This document shows positions 1 through 12,862 of a stretch of DNA of 64,000 nt, in pieces. The notes below the pieces were generated by a model, which searched no databases, was not told the DNA's origin, and was given only the letters and a program-made list of their open reading frames with translations. How positions within the stretch are numbered: position 1 is the first letter of the stretch; every line of letters starts with the position of its first letter. Origin of the DNA: Lolium rigidum (lineage: Eukaryota; Streptophyta; Magnoliopsida; Poales; Poaceae). The stretch covers positions 277,594,330-277,658,329 of the forward strand of contig NC_061510.1 in assembly GCF_022539505.1 (NCBI RefSeq), in the 5' to 3' direction. A program made the position numbers and the translations under genes.

Positions 1-2043
1 TCCGGTGTACAATAATTGACAAGCAAAAAACTTGTGGGTGGTCATCATCTACCTCTGGCTACGGTTGCTCTTCCCTCTCATGGGGATGGCCGGGTCATTG
101 AAGATGATTTTAACACTACAAAAGCTTGATTTAATCTGTATAAAAAGACCACCACATCATATTTGAACACAGTGGAAAACACCTAATTGAACATATTACG
201 GTGTGCATCCAAGAAGGTCATATCATCTGTTCGCATAAAAGGATGTGATATCCTCTAGCAGAGTTATGAGCCTGTGTCTAGCACCATAGAAAATATGCAG
301 CTAAATAGGCGTTGCCATAGTTCCAAGGGCCAACCAATCCCAGCGAGTAGTACTATCGCATGCTACACTTAAATCCGTCTAGGTCTGCAACAGGCCAGCT
401 ATTGTCTTGGATGAACTATCGCATAGCATGGCAAGGGCCGGTGATTCCACAGATTTGAATATTTGAACGGGCCTCTATTATAGTGTGATGTAGCAGCCCA
501 TGGATCCTCTTATTTGAATTCAAACAATAAGTTTTGACAGGCAGGGAAATGTGTCCGCCAACTGGTGGGTGCGCACGCACCCCCACCCCCTGGGCACCAA
601 ATTGCCTCTATCCCATGTTTGCAACTTCACATGACTTACCTGTTATGTGTGTTGTTTCTAAGTGGGGCTCCTTGAAAGAGGTGTAACTATAGTGAGTAAC
701 TACTATGATCTCTGTAGAAATGCTACTTGGGATATCAAGTTAACTAGTAAGACACCCATGCTACACTACAGAACTAAAAAACAACGTGAAACATAGTTTA
801 CTCAAGTTATATGTCAAATTAATTCACCTGTATATTTTCTTTTATCGGCGATGGAGTAGAGACGGTAGCTTGCTGCTATGCTCGTAGGTTTGTATATTCG
901 CTTTTGTCAGAGTCAAGAGGAAGAAGGCTAGAAAAAGAGTGATGGACGACCACGGACACGAATCTAAGTTGGAAAGATCTTCCATGATGAATCGAAATCT
1001 TATGGACCTAAACAGCTTCAGACACCAACTCTACAATGAGATGACGGTTTGCCTCAGTTTCTAGATCACGCACCTGAGCAGTACTGGAACCAACACTTTA
1101 AATAGCTAGTTAAGCTAGTGTTTTGATTGCTGATAGGATAGTGGAGAAATGGCAGGTGCCAAATGCTCCCATATAATTGCATCAATCTGATGTTAATCAA
1201 TCAATATCTAAGTAAATAACTTGTCCTTTTTAGAAAATGTAGTTAGTATTGTCCTTGTGTCAAGTCTTGGGGTAACGACAGAAAAATTAGGCTGCAAAAT
1301 AACTGGAAGTTGGAAAAAAAAAGTTGATCGTATGGAACCTAGAAATGCATCAGTTGAATTGTCATGTCATGACACTGCATGCTATAGCGGCTGTAATAGG
1401 CTCGTGTAGGTCATATCCAATTCTGAACTCTTAAGTCACTACAGCTGCACAAAGCAATACATCAGCTGCTTTAAGCTATAATGCGTTGATCTCGGCGTTG
1501 GTGAGGGTATACAAAGCTTCCTCTTCTAGTTTTTTTTGTTTTGATCAAACAATTTTCAAGTTCATAAGTTTAATTCAACTCCGCCACATGTCAAATGATC
1601 TGACTTTGTAAGCATATATAGATATAAATAGAACTGTGTGGTACAAATCTGTAGTTTGATTAATGTTCATGTGCATGTGTCAGAGAAAGTATATTAATCA
1701 ATCTGAGGATAGGAGATTCTTTTATTAAAATTCAGTCGAACTCATGAGTGATCTCACCTCCATATAGTTGCTTGAGATGCTGGTTCAGTAACAACCATCT
1801 GAGAGTGTTAAATTATATTCTTGTATGTTTAAGATTTATATTTGTGTTCTGTTACATCAAAATCTGACCTTTCTGATTGATCTGCGGGCAAACATATATT
1901 AGAGAAAAGGAATAAGAGTTGTCTTTCCTCACTGTATAAAATATTACTTACCTGTTACCATATGATCTGTGTTAGGATATCCTTTACATTTTCAGACTAG
2001 TACTATAGCTTTGCTAAATACGATCTATTGTGGATTGTTGTAG
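1..2043. other. Left flank or intron, no gene recognised
   Basis: AT-rich sequence with no convincing coding exon. The first recognisable exon of the UBX gene starts at 2044 behind a 3' splice site, and its reading frame is open there without a start codon, so at least part of this stretch should be intron. I looked for the conserved N-terminal UAS/thioredoxin-like exons expected in PUX11-type proteins and did not find them. A 62-codon open frame at 1221-1409 has no family resemblance. Confidence 0.5.
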
Positions 2044-5000
2044 GAGACAGCAGCAACCTTGTTAGCAGCATCACTTGCCTCAAGAATGGCTGATCCTACG
2101 AATGCTGCTTCTACCAATATGCCTGCTACAGAAAGTTCATCTACTTCAGAAGATCATTCTAATTCATCAAGTCAATCTTCAGAGACTTCTTCAGTCCGTG
2201 GATCTACTAATTCTACTGATCTGGTAGCACAACCACCTAGTAGCATAAGCCAAGCTGTAAGTTTTCCCTGCTGTCCTTAGTCGGTAGTTCAGTTTTATGT
2301 ATGAGAAAGAAAAGGGATAACTCACTGCTTGTATTACACCAGGAACTTCTCAAGACAAGTGAAAGCTCAAAATCAGATTCAGCTCCATGCAATATAACCA
2401 CTGAGGAGAAGTTAGATTCAGCATGTAAGGCTGTGTTGCCAGAATTTTCAGCGAGCTCAAATATGGACAGTTGCAAGGATCCAAATCAAACAGGTAGTAC
2501 ACCATCACTAAAAGGAAAGAATAAGATGGGTGGGGTTAGCACTGGTAGAAGTACTTCTACAGAGTTGGCTGTGGAACAAGATAAGGCAACAACTAGCAGT
2601 GCTGTTGATGTGACCTCAGATTCTGCAAACAAAGATGATATTCAGCTAGTCATTCGTATACCTAATGGACCTAGCCTGCAGATTAAATTGACAAAAGAAG
2701 ATGTTTTAAGGAAGGTGAAGAATTTTGTGGATGAAAACAAAGGTAGTGGGATTGGATCTTATAATCTTGCGATGCTTTATCCAAGAAAAGTATTCACGGA
2801 ACAAGGTACTGAATCTTCACCCTGCATCTATGCACATATGTATGATATAGAACATTGTTTTATCCCACATTTTGACGAGATAGTAATGCCATTCATTTCT
2901 CTATTTCAAGAAAATTACTTAGTCTCCAACTTTTGCATGGGTGAGGATGTCTGAGATTGTTCTACATTATGTGTCGTTAATTAGCTGCTAATAAGTAGTA
3001 ACTGTCTGCTTGATTAAAATCTATGGATTAAGCTTCTGTATAATAAAAATCGTGCTTGCATGTTGCATACAACATGATTCCTACTACCAATTCGACAAGT
3101 TGGTTTAGGATTCAACAGAGGGTGAGGGTCCTACTCCAGATGTTCTCAGGTTTGGATCATTTGACATTAGTAGCTCTACCCTAAAGCTCAAGATGGAACA
3201 CTGTAAATGCTGTATCTATATTTATAATCTGCTGTTGTCTGCTCAAGGGCAGAGATAAATCACCATCCCTTCTAAACTTGCTCTTAGCAATGTTTATTTG
3301 TAAACCTTTTTGTTAATTCACATGTTAACCTGCACAACTTTTTGAAAGTTCCAAAGCTGACAATTTCATGAATTTACACCTCGTTTGGCATCCAGGAATT
3401 GTACCTAGAATTCTGGAATTGGAATTGGATTCCTGGAACATAAGCCTTTGGCTGGCACAGGAATTGGAACAATAAATTTCGAACCCAAGCCTAGAGAGTT
3501 AGAATATGAATAAACCAATTGTTTGCTAGAATCACATGAAATTATTGGTTGCACATACATGTACACATGGACCGACCAAAATGCACAAAGTTGCTCCTCT
3601 ATGCCTTAAGTCATCTCTGAAAATTTCAGATAATCTAGGGCGTGCGTTTGGTAGCCTGGGCCCGATTCGTGGCTCACGGCACCTGCGCGTTCGGAACGAA
3701 CCACGGGCCAGAATAAAAAGGCCTTTTTGTTTGTTTGCCTGCAGCCAACCCCAAATCTCGATGGAGATGAAACTACACCTCTTTGGTACCATCCAGGCAA
3801 GCATGAGGTCATCTCTTCTCTACAACGGGTAGCCTTACCATTTCGTGACAGTTGCACACTTACGAAGCTAGCAATTCACGAAATCAGCCCGTACTGTTAC
3901 GAATGGTACTTCATAATGATGCTCCCTAGCTACTACGAATGGCAGTTTATCATCACGGGGTAGTTCAACATACGGGGATCAAATTGGGGTTCAAGAAACA
4001 GGGGATCAAAGGGCCTCCTATAGAAGCACGTCTGATCAACATGCACAAATTGATCCGCCAATAACCTCAAATCTGTTGTTCGGCATGCGGACACTACTGA
4101 TCAATTTTATAGTGTGAACACAGGGTTGGAAATTTAAATATGGAAGTTTTATGAAAGCATGTACAGGGCATACATGTACCATTTGGCCTATCTATATAGC
4201 TCACCGTAGCTCATCTGCACGTCGACAATAGTTGTTAAATTTCAGTTGATTCGACCAAATTTGCATGTTCATCAGAAGATTCAGATTCTAAGCAACGAAG
4301 TTTCATAAGGAATAACTTATTTCAATGCGACATCAAAACATAAATATTGGAACTGGCCTCTTAGAATCTAATTCAAATCAATCTAGTTGGCTGAATCAAA
4401 TTCAATTGTTGGGAGCCAAAACAAGGTGTTAGCAGTTTGTAGACTGTTGTTGCATTAGTCTTTGTAATAATGAGTGATGTCTCTTGTTGAATAAATTAGG
4501 GCGAAGAGAGAATCTAGCATCAAATTTACAAGCATGCAGCAAAATTAGTACTCCCTTTGTCCCTGTTTACATAGCGTCCTCGTTTTAAATGATTTAACTT
4601 TGACCATCAATTAACCAATAGTATAGGAAACAAGTGTCATGAAAATTAGACCATTGATTTTTTTTTTTTTTTGGAAAACTCTATATGGCAGCCGGCTGTA
4701 GCTACAGCCTCCCTCGTAGCCTTCTTCTCATCTGTCTCCGTACACAGAGCTCCGTTTTGTTTTATCGATGCGCTTGACCAGGTTGCACCATCTCCCACCC
4801 CAATCCGATCCTCCCTCACGATTGAGATCCATGAAGGCCCATGAAGGAAGCCGGATCCAGTACGATAAGTTAGGATAGGTGGATCCTTGAGTGCATGGGA
4901 ATGTAATATTCCGTAGATAGGCAACTTGTATCCGGGTAGGACTCCCTGTAGAAACCCTAAGATCCAGGCGTCTATATAACCCGGATCCTGTGAGCCCTAG

Positions 5001-8000
5001 AGGCACAACCACAACTCATTGTAATACGCACAAGCAGCAGCAGTAGGCCCTGCCATTGTGCAGTGTGATCCGAAGCTGGGTAATCACGTACCACCGTCCC
5101 GATGGCTCTCCACCCTATGGCCCCATCTTCTTTCCCACTTCGTGAGGATACCTCCTCTCGGGTATAGTCAAATAGGCAACGACACCTCGTCTCTCTCCGT
5201 TCACCGTTACCACTCCTGTGGTGTTTGTCATGGCCACCCATCTCCCACACCCCCATGTTCTCTCCGCTGCCGCAGATCCCCCGCGCTCCGCATGTCCGCA
5301 CCCCTTCGGCTGAGCCTGCCTCCAATCGCGCCTCCCTCCGGACGAAGCTCCCTCTGGCCGTGTCCCTCTAGTAGTGCCTCCCTCTGACTGCGCGGTACCT
5401 CCAACCAGCGGCGCCGACGCGAGCTCGTCTCGCCACGATGGACGGGCCCTCCTGGAGCTCCTCCTCGAGCTTGCCCCGCGCCGGCGGGCTCGAATCTGCC
5501 TCCCCCCGAGCTCCTCCGCCTATGCCGGCGGCGCTAACCTACGTGCTGCTCCTCCAACCGCCCGCGCCGTCCGTCTATCTGCGCAGATCCTCATCCCGAT
5601 GAGCCGACGACGTCTGCCATGGCACCACCTTTGACGCGCATGGAGAGCACGGAGGAGCGGCATCCTTGGTGCTTTGTTAGGGGCGGGAAGGAGCAGCTAC
5701 GGCGGTACCCGACGTGCAGAAGCCCCATAGGTGCCTCCGGCGTGGTGGATTTGTCTCCGGCGAGCTCGAATCGGCCATGGCAGTGCTTCCATGGTCGATG
5801 GCGGAGATAGATTTTGGGGAATTTTTCCGATGTTACATACGGCGTTGCAATTTGATAATGTGTTCATATTTTTGTTGTGTAAGTATGTGTAAAGTGATAC
5901 ACTGATTTTTGTGCATATGATATAGAGAAATTGCACCAATGTTACTTACGTGTTTCTATAATGTTAGATAAGTTAGACAAAATACTGCATATAAATGTTA
6001 CAAAACGATGTGACATTTTACCTACGCAGAGAAAAATGTTACATTCAGAATTATTTTGTACCATTGGGAATTTTTTCGCACCATAATTTCGCGAGTTGCC
6101 AGGTTATAGGAAAAAATGTTGGAGACAAATGTTACATACTCTCAAAAAAATTGATACATACAAATCATTTTTTTACCATCATCGAACGCGCGAGAATCTC
6201 TTACTAGATCGGACGGCTTAGGAGGCGGCTGATAAATAGTGTTTTTACATCCGGCTGTAGCCTAGCACTGGCCATGTTTTTTTCGAATACGAAGACAATG
6301 GTATATTTGTGGTAGCAAATAGCACAAGTTTCGTTCGTCAAAATTAAACCTCAAAACGTGTGTGCACAGAAGGGAGTATTTAGGAACAGAAGGGAAATGC
6401 CTGCATGCTTTTAAAATGCTGCAGAGTTAATAAGACTAAGACCAGTTGAAGGCTATGATAAATAGCTTGTAAAATACACCCTGTTCACTATTATAATATA
6501 TTTTAGGTTTTTTTTTTGACAATGTATGTATATCTAGATGTGTTTCAATGTGTAGGTTCACTCATTTCGGTCCATATCTTGTCCACATTGAAATATCTAA
6601 AACATCTTATAATAGTGAACGGAGGGAGTAGGTGCGGTAACGTTTTCTTGTAAAATAGATTATTGTACTAATATATACTCTCCCATGGCTCTACTTTTGG
6701 ACATTACTTATCCTAGGTTCCTAACATGTTAGCCAATGTTAGAAGAACATAATCATTTGGTTCATTCTTGGTGAAAATCTACCAATATTATTTGCATGTG
6801 AAATATTGAGTATTTTCTGTACCATTTTGGAGATCTACATGAGTAATTTTTTGCATTAAAAACACTGCACAGGTTTTATTGAAGTTTCGTTTCATCAGGA
6901 GTGTTGGACCATTTATTATTTGTTTAAAGTTTGGTTGCACACAGCCAAACATTCTAATCATCTATTTGGTACTACATCTGTTCCAAAATGTAAGAAGTTT
7001 CGGTAGGCTACTTTAGCCTACCAAAACATTTTGGAACAGGGGTAAGATGTAGGATAGCATGATGTAAGCCTTTCATTTTAGTTAATAAGTTGGAAATAGG
7101 TGCCTGAACTATTTCTAGCTATTAGTTCAGATAAGTAGTCTTTTGATGCAGACTTCAGAAAAATCTGCATGCAAATTCCGCCTCTTGAAGTTAACTTAAC
7201 TTCATTGGCTGTACTCTAAAAAAAAAAACTTCATTGGCTGCAATTATATAGATTGAATAAGGTGTTTTGGATATGGTTGCACTGTGTTTTACTTCTGCTG
7301 CGCTTTCATTATGATTGTTATTATTTATCATATATCTATATTATGATTTTATACGATACCCTTTAGGATCTAACTGATTGTCAAATTCTTGTTTAGATAT
7401 GGAAACGTCATTGTATGAGCTGGGCATTGAAACCCGGCAGGCCCTTGTTGTTGTTCCAAACCCTCAATCTGTTAAAGTGGCAAGGCGCCAATCGTCATCC
7501 CCATCCAGTGATTTGGACCACATTGTGGATTCAGACAATTCAGGTGGTTGGGGATATTTTGGCATTCTTGGGACAGCCTTATCATACGTGAATCCATTGT
7601 CCTACTTGAGAGGAAATCCCACTCCATCAAATCCTGAGCAACTGGGAATTGAAGGCTCGCAGCAGTACAGTATGTTTTCTTATTTCCTTAGATTCTGCTG
7701 CTGATACTTGTTGGTCTGTTTGGAATGAATGTGATTGCAGAGTAGTATTAAAGTTCTGTAAGTTCTCTCATTTCTGACCAGTGAGATTATGTTTACTTCT
7801 CTGGTACAGGAGCTCAGAGCTCTCCTTCCCCGAGTCGCCCAGGAATGGGGGCAGCTTCTGAATCCCAACCTCTCAACAGTAATGGGAGCCAACAAGCAGC
7901 TACTCATAGCTCTGGAAATACCTTGAGAAGGCGGCCCCGGCAGTTCGGTAGCAATATTCATACTCTGAGCAGTGAAGAACAAGGTCCTTCTGAGGATAGA

Positions 8001-8054
8001 AATGTTTTCTGGAATGGGAATTCTACAGAATTTGGAGGGGACGAAAAGAAATAG
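2044..8054 (+). CDS. UBX-domain protein, PUX11-like (3' exons; N-terminus outside view)
   Basis: Four exons fit GT-AG rules with matching phases: 2044-2256, 2343-2805, 7397-7669 and 7810-8054 (TAG stop). The product has a Ser/Thr-rich linker, then a UBX domain (ubiquitin-like fold that recruits the AAA ATPase CDC48/p97) running from about 'DIQLVIRIPNGPSLQIKL' in exon 2 to 'ALVVVP' in exon 3; the p97-contact loop reads 'YPRKVF'. Intron 2806-7396 splits the UBX domain. The tail contains 'GGWGYFGILGTALSYVNPLSY' and ends in a Ser/Arg-rich stretch. The first residues (ETAATLLAASLASRM) resemble the region following the UAS domain in PUX11 proteins, so the UAS exons should lie upstream. Reading frames are intact. 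Expected role, from the family: CDC48 adaptor in ubiquitin-dependent turnover. The family call is strong; assignment to PUX11 rather than another UAS-UBX member is from memory. Confidence 0.85.
4551..6376. mobile_element. Stowaway-like element split by a GC-rich insertion
   Basis: The left end is TA followed by CTCCCTTTGTCCC at 4551; the right end is GGGAG at 6372-6376 followed by TA. The inner sequences are weakly inverted-similar (CGTTTTAAATGATTTAACTT against its complement-like partner near 6340). Between about 4670 and 6280 lies an unrelated insertion. Its margins both carry GGCTGTAG/CTACAGCC words (4690-4710 and 6250-6262), and its centre (5050-5830) is GC-rich with open frames in several phases. 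The insertion could be a gene-capturing DNA transposon, but I cannot name the source gene. Confidence 0.4.
6477..6628. mobile_element. Stowaway MITE (152 bp)
   Basis: The right end reads TTATAATAGTGAACGGAGGGAG followed by TA; the left end reads CACCCTGTTCACTATTATAA preceded by TA. The termini are inverted copies of the Pooideae Stowaway consensus CTCCCTCCGTTCACT, and the TA duplication is as expected for Tc1/Mariner-derived MITEs. Confidence 0.8.
6975..7042. mobile_element. 68-bp Stowaway-like mini-element with central hairpin
   Basis: Flanked by TA on both sides. CTGTTCCAAAATGT at the left is the inverse of ACATTTTGGAACAG at the right (one base off in places), and the centre contains GGTAGGCTA-CTT-TAGCCTACC. 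The whole element can fold into one long hairpin. Confidence 0.65.
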
Positions 8055-8700
8055 TGGGTCACAGTACTGCATCAGAAATAGTTGATACCTGAGCCATTCC
8101 ATGAATTATAGATAAATAAATATACTGGGAACAAACTGTGTCAAACTATGTGGTTTATGCGAATCACCCGATAGCACCTTCTCGGCAGCAGTGTTATACA
8201 TGTTACGGACAATTGCTATTTTAGTGTACAGCTTTCTCTTGACATTAATAGGTTTGTGTGAATTGTTTTTGCACTTTGAACTTTTTCTTTAAATATGAAA
8301 GGGAATTTCTAAGTTCAAAAATCTTAAAATGTGCACATGCTTATGTGACGATATACTGAATGTGGACCATGGAAAAATGCCTTTGTCTGTGGGCTACATT
8401 AAATGTAAAAGGATATTTGCAGCTAATAAACTGTGAGTCTTTTCATGAAATTTGCGGACTCATAGTGTGCCAACATTTACTTCTGAAAGTAAATTGTAAG
8501 TTTTTTTCTAAATATACTGGAACTCGGTACCAAAAATACTGCAGCAGTTGGGTGGGGATGAAGTCAATGCAATAGGATGGTGCACAGTGCAGAAGGGCAG
8601 TGGGAAAGTTGTGTAGTGTTCTAATACAGACACAGTTTTCGCCATTCAACATCCATAGAGGAGCTGTTGAACAGACGGAGTCATTGCTCATATCTGTTGT
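8055..8700. other. UBX gene 3' UTR and downstream flank
   Basis: Begins right after the stop codon. AATAAA-like words occur at about 8110-8120. No further exon could be supported. Confidence 0.5.
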
Positions 8701-10344
8701 TTTTTTAGCGGGGGGATGAATCTTCATTAACTGGGTACAGGGTTACAGACTTACAGTCATGAGCAACGGCTACAGCAACTCCCTGAGGGAAGTCATTGAG
8801 CCAGAACTGGGTTCTACTGGCCACCCGGCCAAGTTTTTGCTGGCTCGTGGCTCACCACATAGCTGTCACGGCTAATCTTGGCTATGCTAACGTCTCTTTT
8901 CCATACTAAATCTCTGATTACATTGATTTTAAACACATAAACTGACGTGTTCGGAGTTGACTCATTGAGCAGCTCGATAGCTTCAGCGCAATCTGTTTCC
9001 AGTGTGATGTTCAGGCTTTCCCAGTGTAGGCCTGGACGCAGCCCTCCCCCCTTCGCGTCTCGGCACTGTGTCAGCGAGTGGCACACTGAATATGACTTGT
9101 CCCTGATAGTCTTGGAAGGCCATGCCTATCGCTGCGCCATCCTTGCTAAAAGCCCCATCCACATTGAGCTTAGTCTCACCGTCTCTCGGAGGGTTTCCAT
9201 GGCAGCTTCCTCTTATGTTCTGTGACCACCGTCTCCTTCCGCCTGAGCCCCAGGTTAGTGTCCAACACCATTTTCCTCTTCTCGATATTCTGCACTAGGC
9301 AACTGTTTAATCAGTAGCAATGAATTCATATATCTTACCAGGAAATGACGGGATCCTTCGATGGAAGGGAAAGGTTTATCATGCGTTAGCTCATTGTGTG
9401 CGTGCCATATCCGCCTGGTCATTAGGACCGGTGCCCGTTGCACGTCCAGGATGGTTAACAGTAGATGCAACAACCACTTGGGCGCAATCAGGGACGGAGC
9501 TAGGGGGGTGCTAGCTGGGGCCATGGCGCTCCTATGCTGGAAATTTTGCTGAAAGATCCCATAAAATATATGTGAATTGATCCCTAAATCTTTGGATATT
9601 TGCCTATCTGGTCCCCTTCAAGCAAAATTTTGTTCATTGGCCCCCTCCGAATAACATTCCTGACTTCAACCCTGGGCCCAGTGTTCTTCAGGAGCTCATC
9701 ATGCGGCATCATTCACACTTCTGTCATTGCTCGCCATAGTTGTTGTGCATGAGGACATCTCAGGAAAACGTGGAACGGATCCTCCTCTCCAAGCCCACAA
9801 ATGGGACACATTCTGTTTGTATCAATGCCTCTTCTTGCCACATTCACCCGGGTCGATATTGCATTCCTGCACACTTTCCATGCAAGAACCCTAACTTTGT
9901 CCGGCACTTGGCATTGCCATATGGTTTTCTAGTTGGTCTCACACCGTCAGCTCTCGTACTTGCGCCTTGCGGCACCCCTGCCCTGTCTTTGCATATTCGT
10001 ATGGAGGGCTAGGCAATAGGCGCTGTGCACTGTAAAATCTCCCCTTCTTTCTGGTTCCCATGCAATGAAATCAACTTCATTTCTTTGAGATGTTTGGATT
10101 TTCAGAATATCATCTATATCCCTTTGCTCAAAGTAAAGCTGTAGTCTCGTCAGGAAAAAAATCAACAACCTACCTATATCTGCATCAACCTTGCACTTAT
10201 ATGGGATGATAGCCATTCTCTCTGGGAATCCATGGGTCACTCCATGCTCGGCTCGGATGAGCCAGTCTTGATTAGAGATAGCAACCACAAGATGAGGATT
10301 CAGAATAAGAGTAGAGAAACGGCACGACATCATATTCATTTCAA
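8701..10344 (-). mobile_element. LINE (non-LTR retrotransposon) fragment, 3' half
   Basis: On the minus strand an RNase H/RVT_3-like C-terminus appears at 9086-8814 ('LETDCAEAIELLNES'). Upstream of it is the zinc-binding module that follows plant LINE reverse transcriptase (9907-9713, 'CPICGLGEEDPFHVFLRCPHA'). The linker region before that is at 10339-9947. The 3' end coincides with a T run at 8700-8707 (poly-A on the minus strand). Frames are broken between these blocks, and the reverse transcriptase itself is missing, so this is a 5'-truncated dead copy. Confidence 0.8.
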
Positions 10345-10545
10345 CAGTTTGGCATTACTGATTCTGTGTGTATGATCAGGCGTGAAAGGCTTCAACAGAG
10401 AGATGTGAAAATCTGGATGGATACGAGCATCCTCACGCAATTTTCAGTTTATATGCTGTTTTACCAATGCGTTGCTGCACAACAAAGGGCCCAAGGAACT
10501 TGTAGGCTAGCTTCGGACAAGGACGGTTGGCTACAATTGAGAGCG
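10345..10545 (-). pseudogene. Ty3/gypsy integrase C-terminal remnant
   Basis: The minus strand reads about 'KLAYKFLGPFVVQQRIGKTA' followed, after frame breaks, by a His-Pro-x-Phe-His-x-Ser-Leu-Leu-Lys-Pro-like stretch. This is the usual sequence after the integrase core in gypsy polyproteins. Only about 60 codons remain, with stops and shifts, wedged between two LINE pieces. Confidence 0.6.
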
Positions 10546-10704
10546 TGTTCAGAGTCAGAACGTCCACTCTTCAGAGTCAGAAGGGAGATAGAGGGAGTCC
10601 TAGACTCCTAGGTAACGCATCGGGAAAGTCGTCTAAGGGCCGGCAAATAGCTGAGAATGCCATCAAGATTGAGAGCGTAACATCTACTGGGGCAACCACA
10701 CTTT

Positions 10705-11100
10705 TCATTTCGTGACAAGGTTTGTCACCTCGCCAAAAACCTGTAGAATAGAGGAAAGATTTCGAATGTCTTTCTTAATAATTACCACCAAAATAGCCTC
10801 GCTGTCTGCATAGAGCATGATGCGAATGGAGGACGCCTGACCCAACAACTGATAAAGAAGAGTGGAAGATGTGGCAAGCTCATACCTGATGGGATTAGTT
10901 TGGATTTCATTCATAATTAAGTATTGCACGACGAGGACGTGGTGAGAAGGGCGGAGACCGTATTTCTTAATCTGCTAGGGAATCCCAGGTGGCGCGGTCT
11001 GTCTAGGAGATAGTCCCATCTGACGGAGTCAGATGTTTTCTTGATGTCGAGATTTAACTCGTGGAGGGATGGGATTGGCTGGCCCTATGTATCGCTTCAC
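10705..11100 (-). pseudogene. LINE reverse transcriptase fragment
   Basis: On the minus strand a palm segment resembling '(K)(A)FDSVRWDYLL' reads 'TSDSVRWDYLLDRPRHLGFP' near 11060-10990. Downstream is 'RIMLYADSEAILVV', where the catalytic YADD has become YADS, then 'LSSILQVFGEVTNL'. A stop lies between the blocks. Probably a different LINE from the one at 8701-10344, or a rearranged part of it. Confidence 0.75.
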
Positions 11101-11299
11101 GAGGTTGAGAGTAAAGATATATATACCCCCCAACCGCCCTCGGAAAAAAAGATATATGTACTACTCAATTTGATGCGCGCCATATGTTGAATATTGATAT
11201 CAAATATGTTTCACATGTAACTCGTGTTATAATGATAATTATAAACGAGGGAGAGTTTGCGGAACACCATGAGAAAAATACACATATATAGTTGGGACC

Positions 11300-12475
11300 A
11301 ACTCTACGCAAAATAGAGAGGCTCCCGTCCTGCTCCGGTCAACCTAGCCGCCACCAAAAGCTCCTCTCCGGTGTAGATCCTCGCCGTTGTTGCTGCCGAT
11401 ATCGTCTGCGCTAGAAGTCCCCAACGCTTAAGGAGCTTGGTGGGGGGGGGGGGGGATCGCGGTGACAACATTCAAGCGTGGCTAGGGCAGAGTCCTCTAG
11501 TTGAGGCAGCGGCGCTGATCCACTTCCTCGACGATGCACTTCGGTGTGATCCCGTGGAAGAGGAAGTGCTATGGAAATTGAGTCCCATCTAGATTCTCCG
11601 CTCTCGATTTTTTGGTCTAGTTCCGGTGGGTCTGGCGGCCGGTGACGGCCGGTGGTGTGGGGACTGTCGGCCTGACTTCGAATGAAGGGGGTTTGGTCCT
11701 AGGACCCCTCTCACGCCATGACGATATTCTACTTGATGCATGTCTTCGTTTATCTGGCTGGAGTGTCGAGTTCCAAAAGACTCAACCGATGAAATTCAAT
11801 GGACGACATGCTTGGAGATTACCAGATCGGATGGGATTCAGTCTTGCGCAACCATGTTTTTTCTAAACGTTCGGTTTTAGAAGGAGTTGCGAAGCTTCAC
11901 AATCTTTTGCCATCGTGGGATATGTTTTTAGTCCCATGATGAAGTCGGTCACGGAGAATGGCATGGAAGACGAGATTTGATGACTAGTAATGGTGGTTTG
12001 AATAGTGGCATCAATGGGGTTTTGGCTTGGTGATGCATGACTTGGAGCAGTGGCAATAACAAGCGGGGGCGACAACACATGAGAAATTCAAATTCTAAAC
12101 TTGCAGGATGAAAATCTAAGGTTTGATCTTAATTAGTTGTGCCTGACAATGTTTTTGTTGAAGTTATTGTTTTGTGAGCATGGACTTTCTCCTAGGTAAT
12201 AACCAATGATCTTATGATCAGATCATTGACGACGCTTGTGCAATGTTTCTTTTTTTGAGGCGTCGCTTTTAGGGAAGATGGATTTCAGATGCTGTTTTGG
12301 TGGTGTTTGGTCCGCTCTTATAAGGAATAGATCACTGTATCGTGACTTTTCTATTTTGTAATTCTTGTTTTTTTTTTTTTTAGTTGTGTGCATCCGTTTT
12401 GCCGTTAGGATACTGTGAGGATGGGTGTAATTAGTATCTTCGCGATAGTAATATATTTATTTTGTCGAGAACATA
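11300..12475 (+). mobile_element. Non-coding LINE-like or unclassified retroelement tail
   Basis: Starts GC-rich with a 14-G run near 11440, becomes AT-rich, and ends with a T run (about 12368) then GTGTGCATCC...GGGTGTAATTAGTATCTTCGCGATAGTAATATATTTATTTTGTCGAGA, here given in parts. This ending is typical of the 3' ends of many grass LINEs ('gatattaatatatt...gtcgaaa'). No protein domain recognised. Confidence 0.45.
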
Positions 12476-12862
12476 TATATCTACCTTACCAGAATGCTAG
12501 GTAAAGGCCCATCGTTTGTCTTTCAGCATCACAACCAGTATAAATGCGTATCTCCCAGATCATGTAATTTTCTAACTTCTGGAAATATATTAACTCACAA
12601 CTCCTTTGGAATTAGAGCTAACGGGAATAAGGACATGCTGCAGTCTTTAGTGTACCACCATATAAAGTTCTTATCTTGTGCTAGGATACAATGCCAACAC
12701 AACACAACACATACAACACAACATCCCCCAATACATCCAAGCATATGTTATGCTTCAGGAATATACTTATCTCCCAATTACTATTTTACCTTCAGAGAGG
12801 CAAAAACACACACTTGAAACGACTATATTGGCATATATATGTGAGGTAATGCCCCAACTATA
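12476..12862. other. FT-like gene downstream flank
   Basis: AT-rich; contains a CAACA/ACACA simple-sequence patch at 12690-12730. Expected to include the 3' UTR of the minus-strand FT-like gene. No gene of its own seen. Confidence 0.5.

Larger units (their letters stand above)
2806..7396 (+). other. Expanded 4.6-kb intron of the UBX gene, filled with repeats
   Basis: Donor after 2805 and acceptor at 7395-7396 join a Gln codon to an Asp codon in phase within the UBX fold. The intron holds a Stowaway-like element whose ends (4551 onward and ending 6376) are separated by a GC-rich insertion, plus two short MITEs listed separately. Open frames at 3532-3860 overlap on both strands and have no family resemblance. 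A frame that reads from exon 2 across the donor ends at 2952-2954, so retention of the intron would truncate the protein inside the UBX domain. Confidence 0.7.

Noticed and set aside
2806..2954. Continuation of the UBX exon 2 frame past the donor site
   Set aside because: Exon 3 joins in phase at 2805/7397 and completes the UBX fold; the extension has no family similarity.
3532..3857. Three overlapping frames in the UBX intron
   Set aside because: All lie in an intron, on both strands, with no recognisable family; likely repeat-derived.
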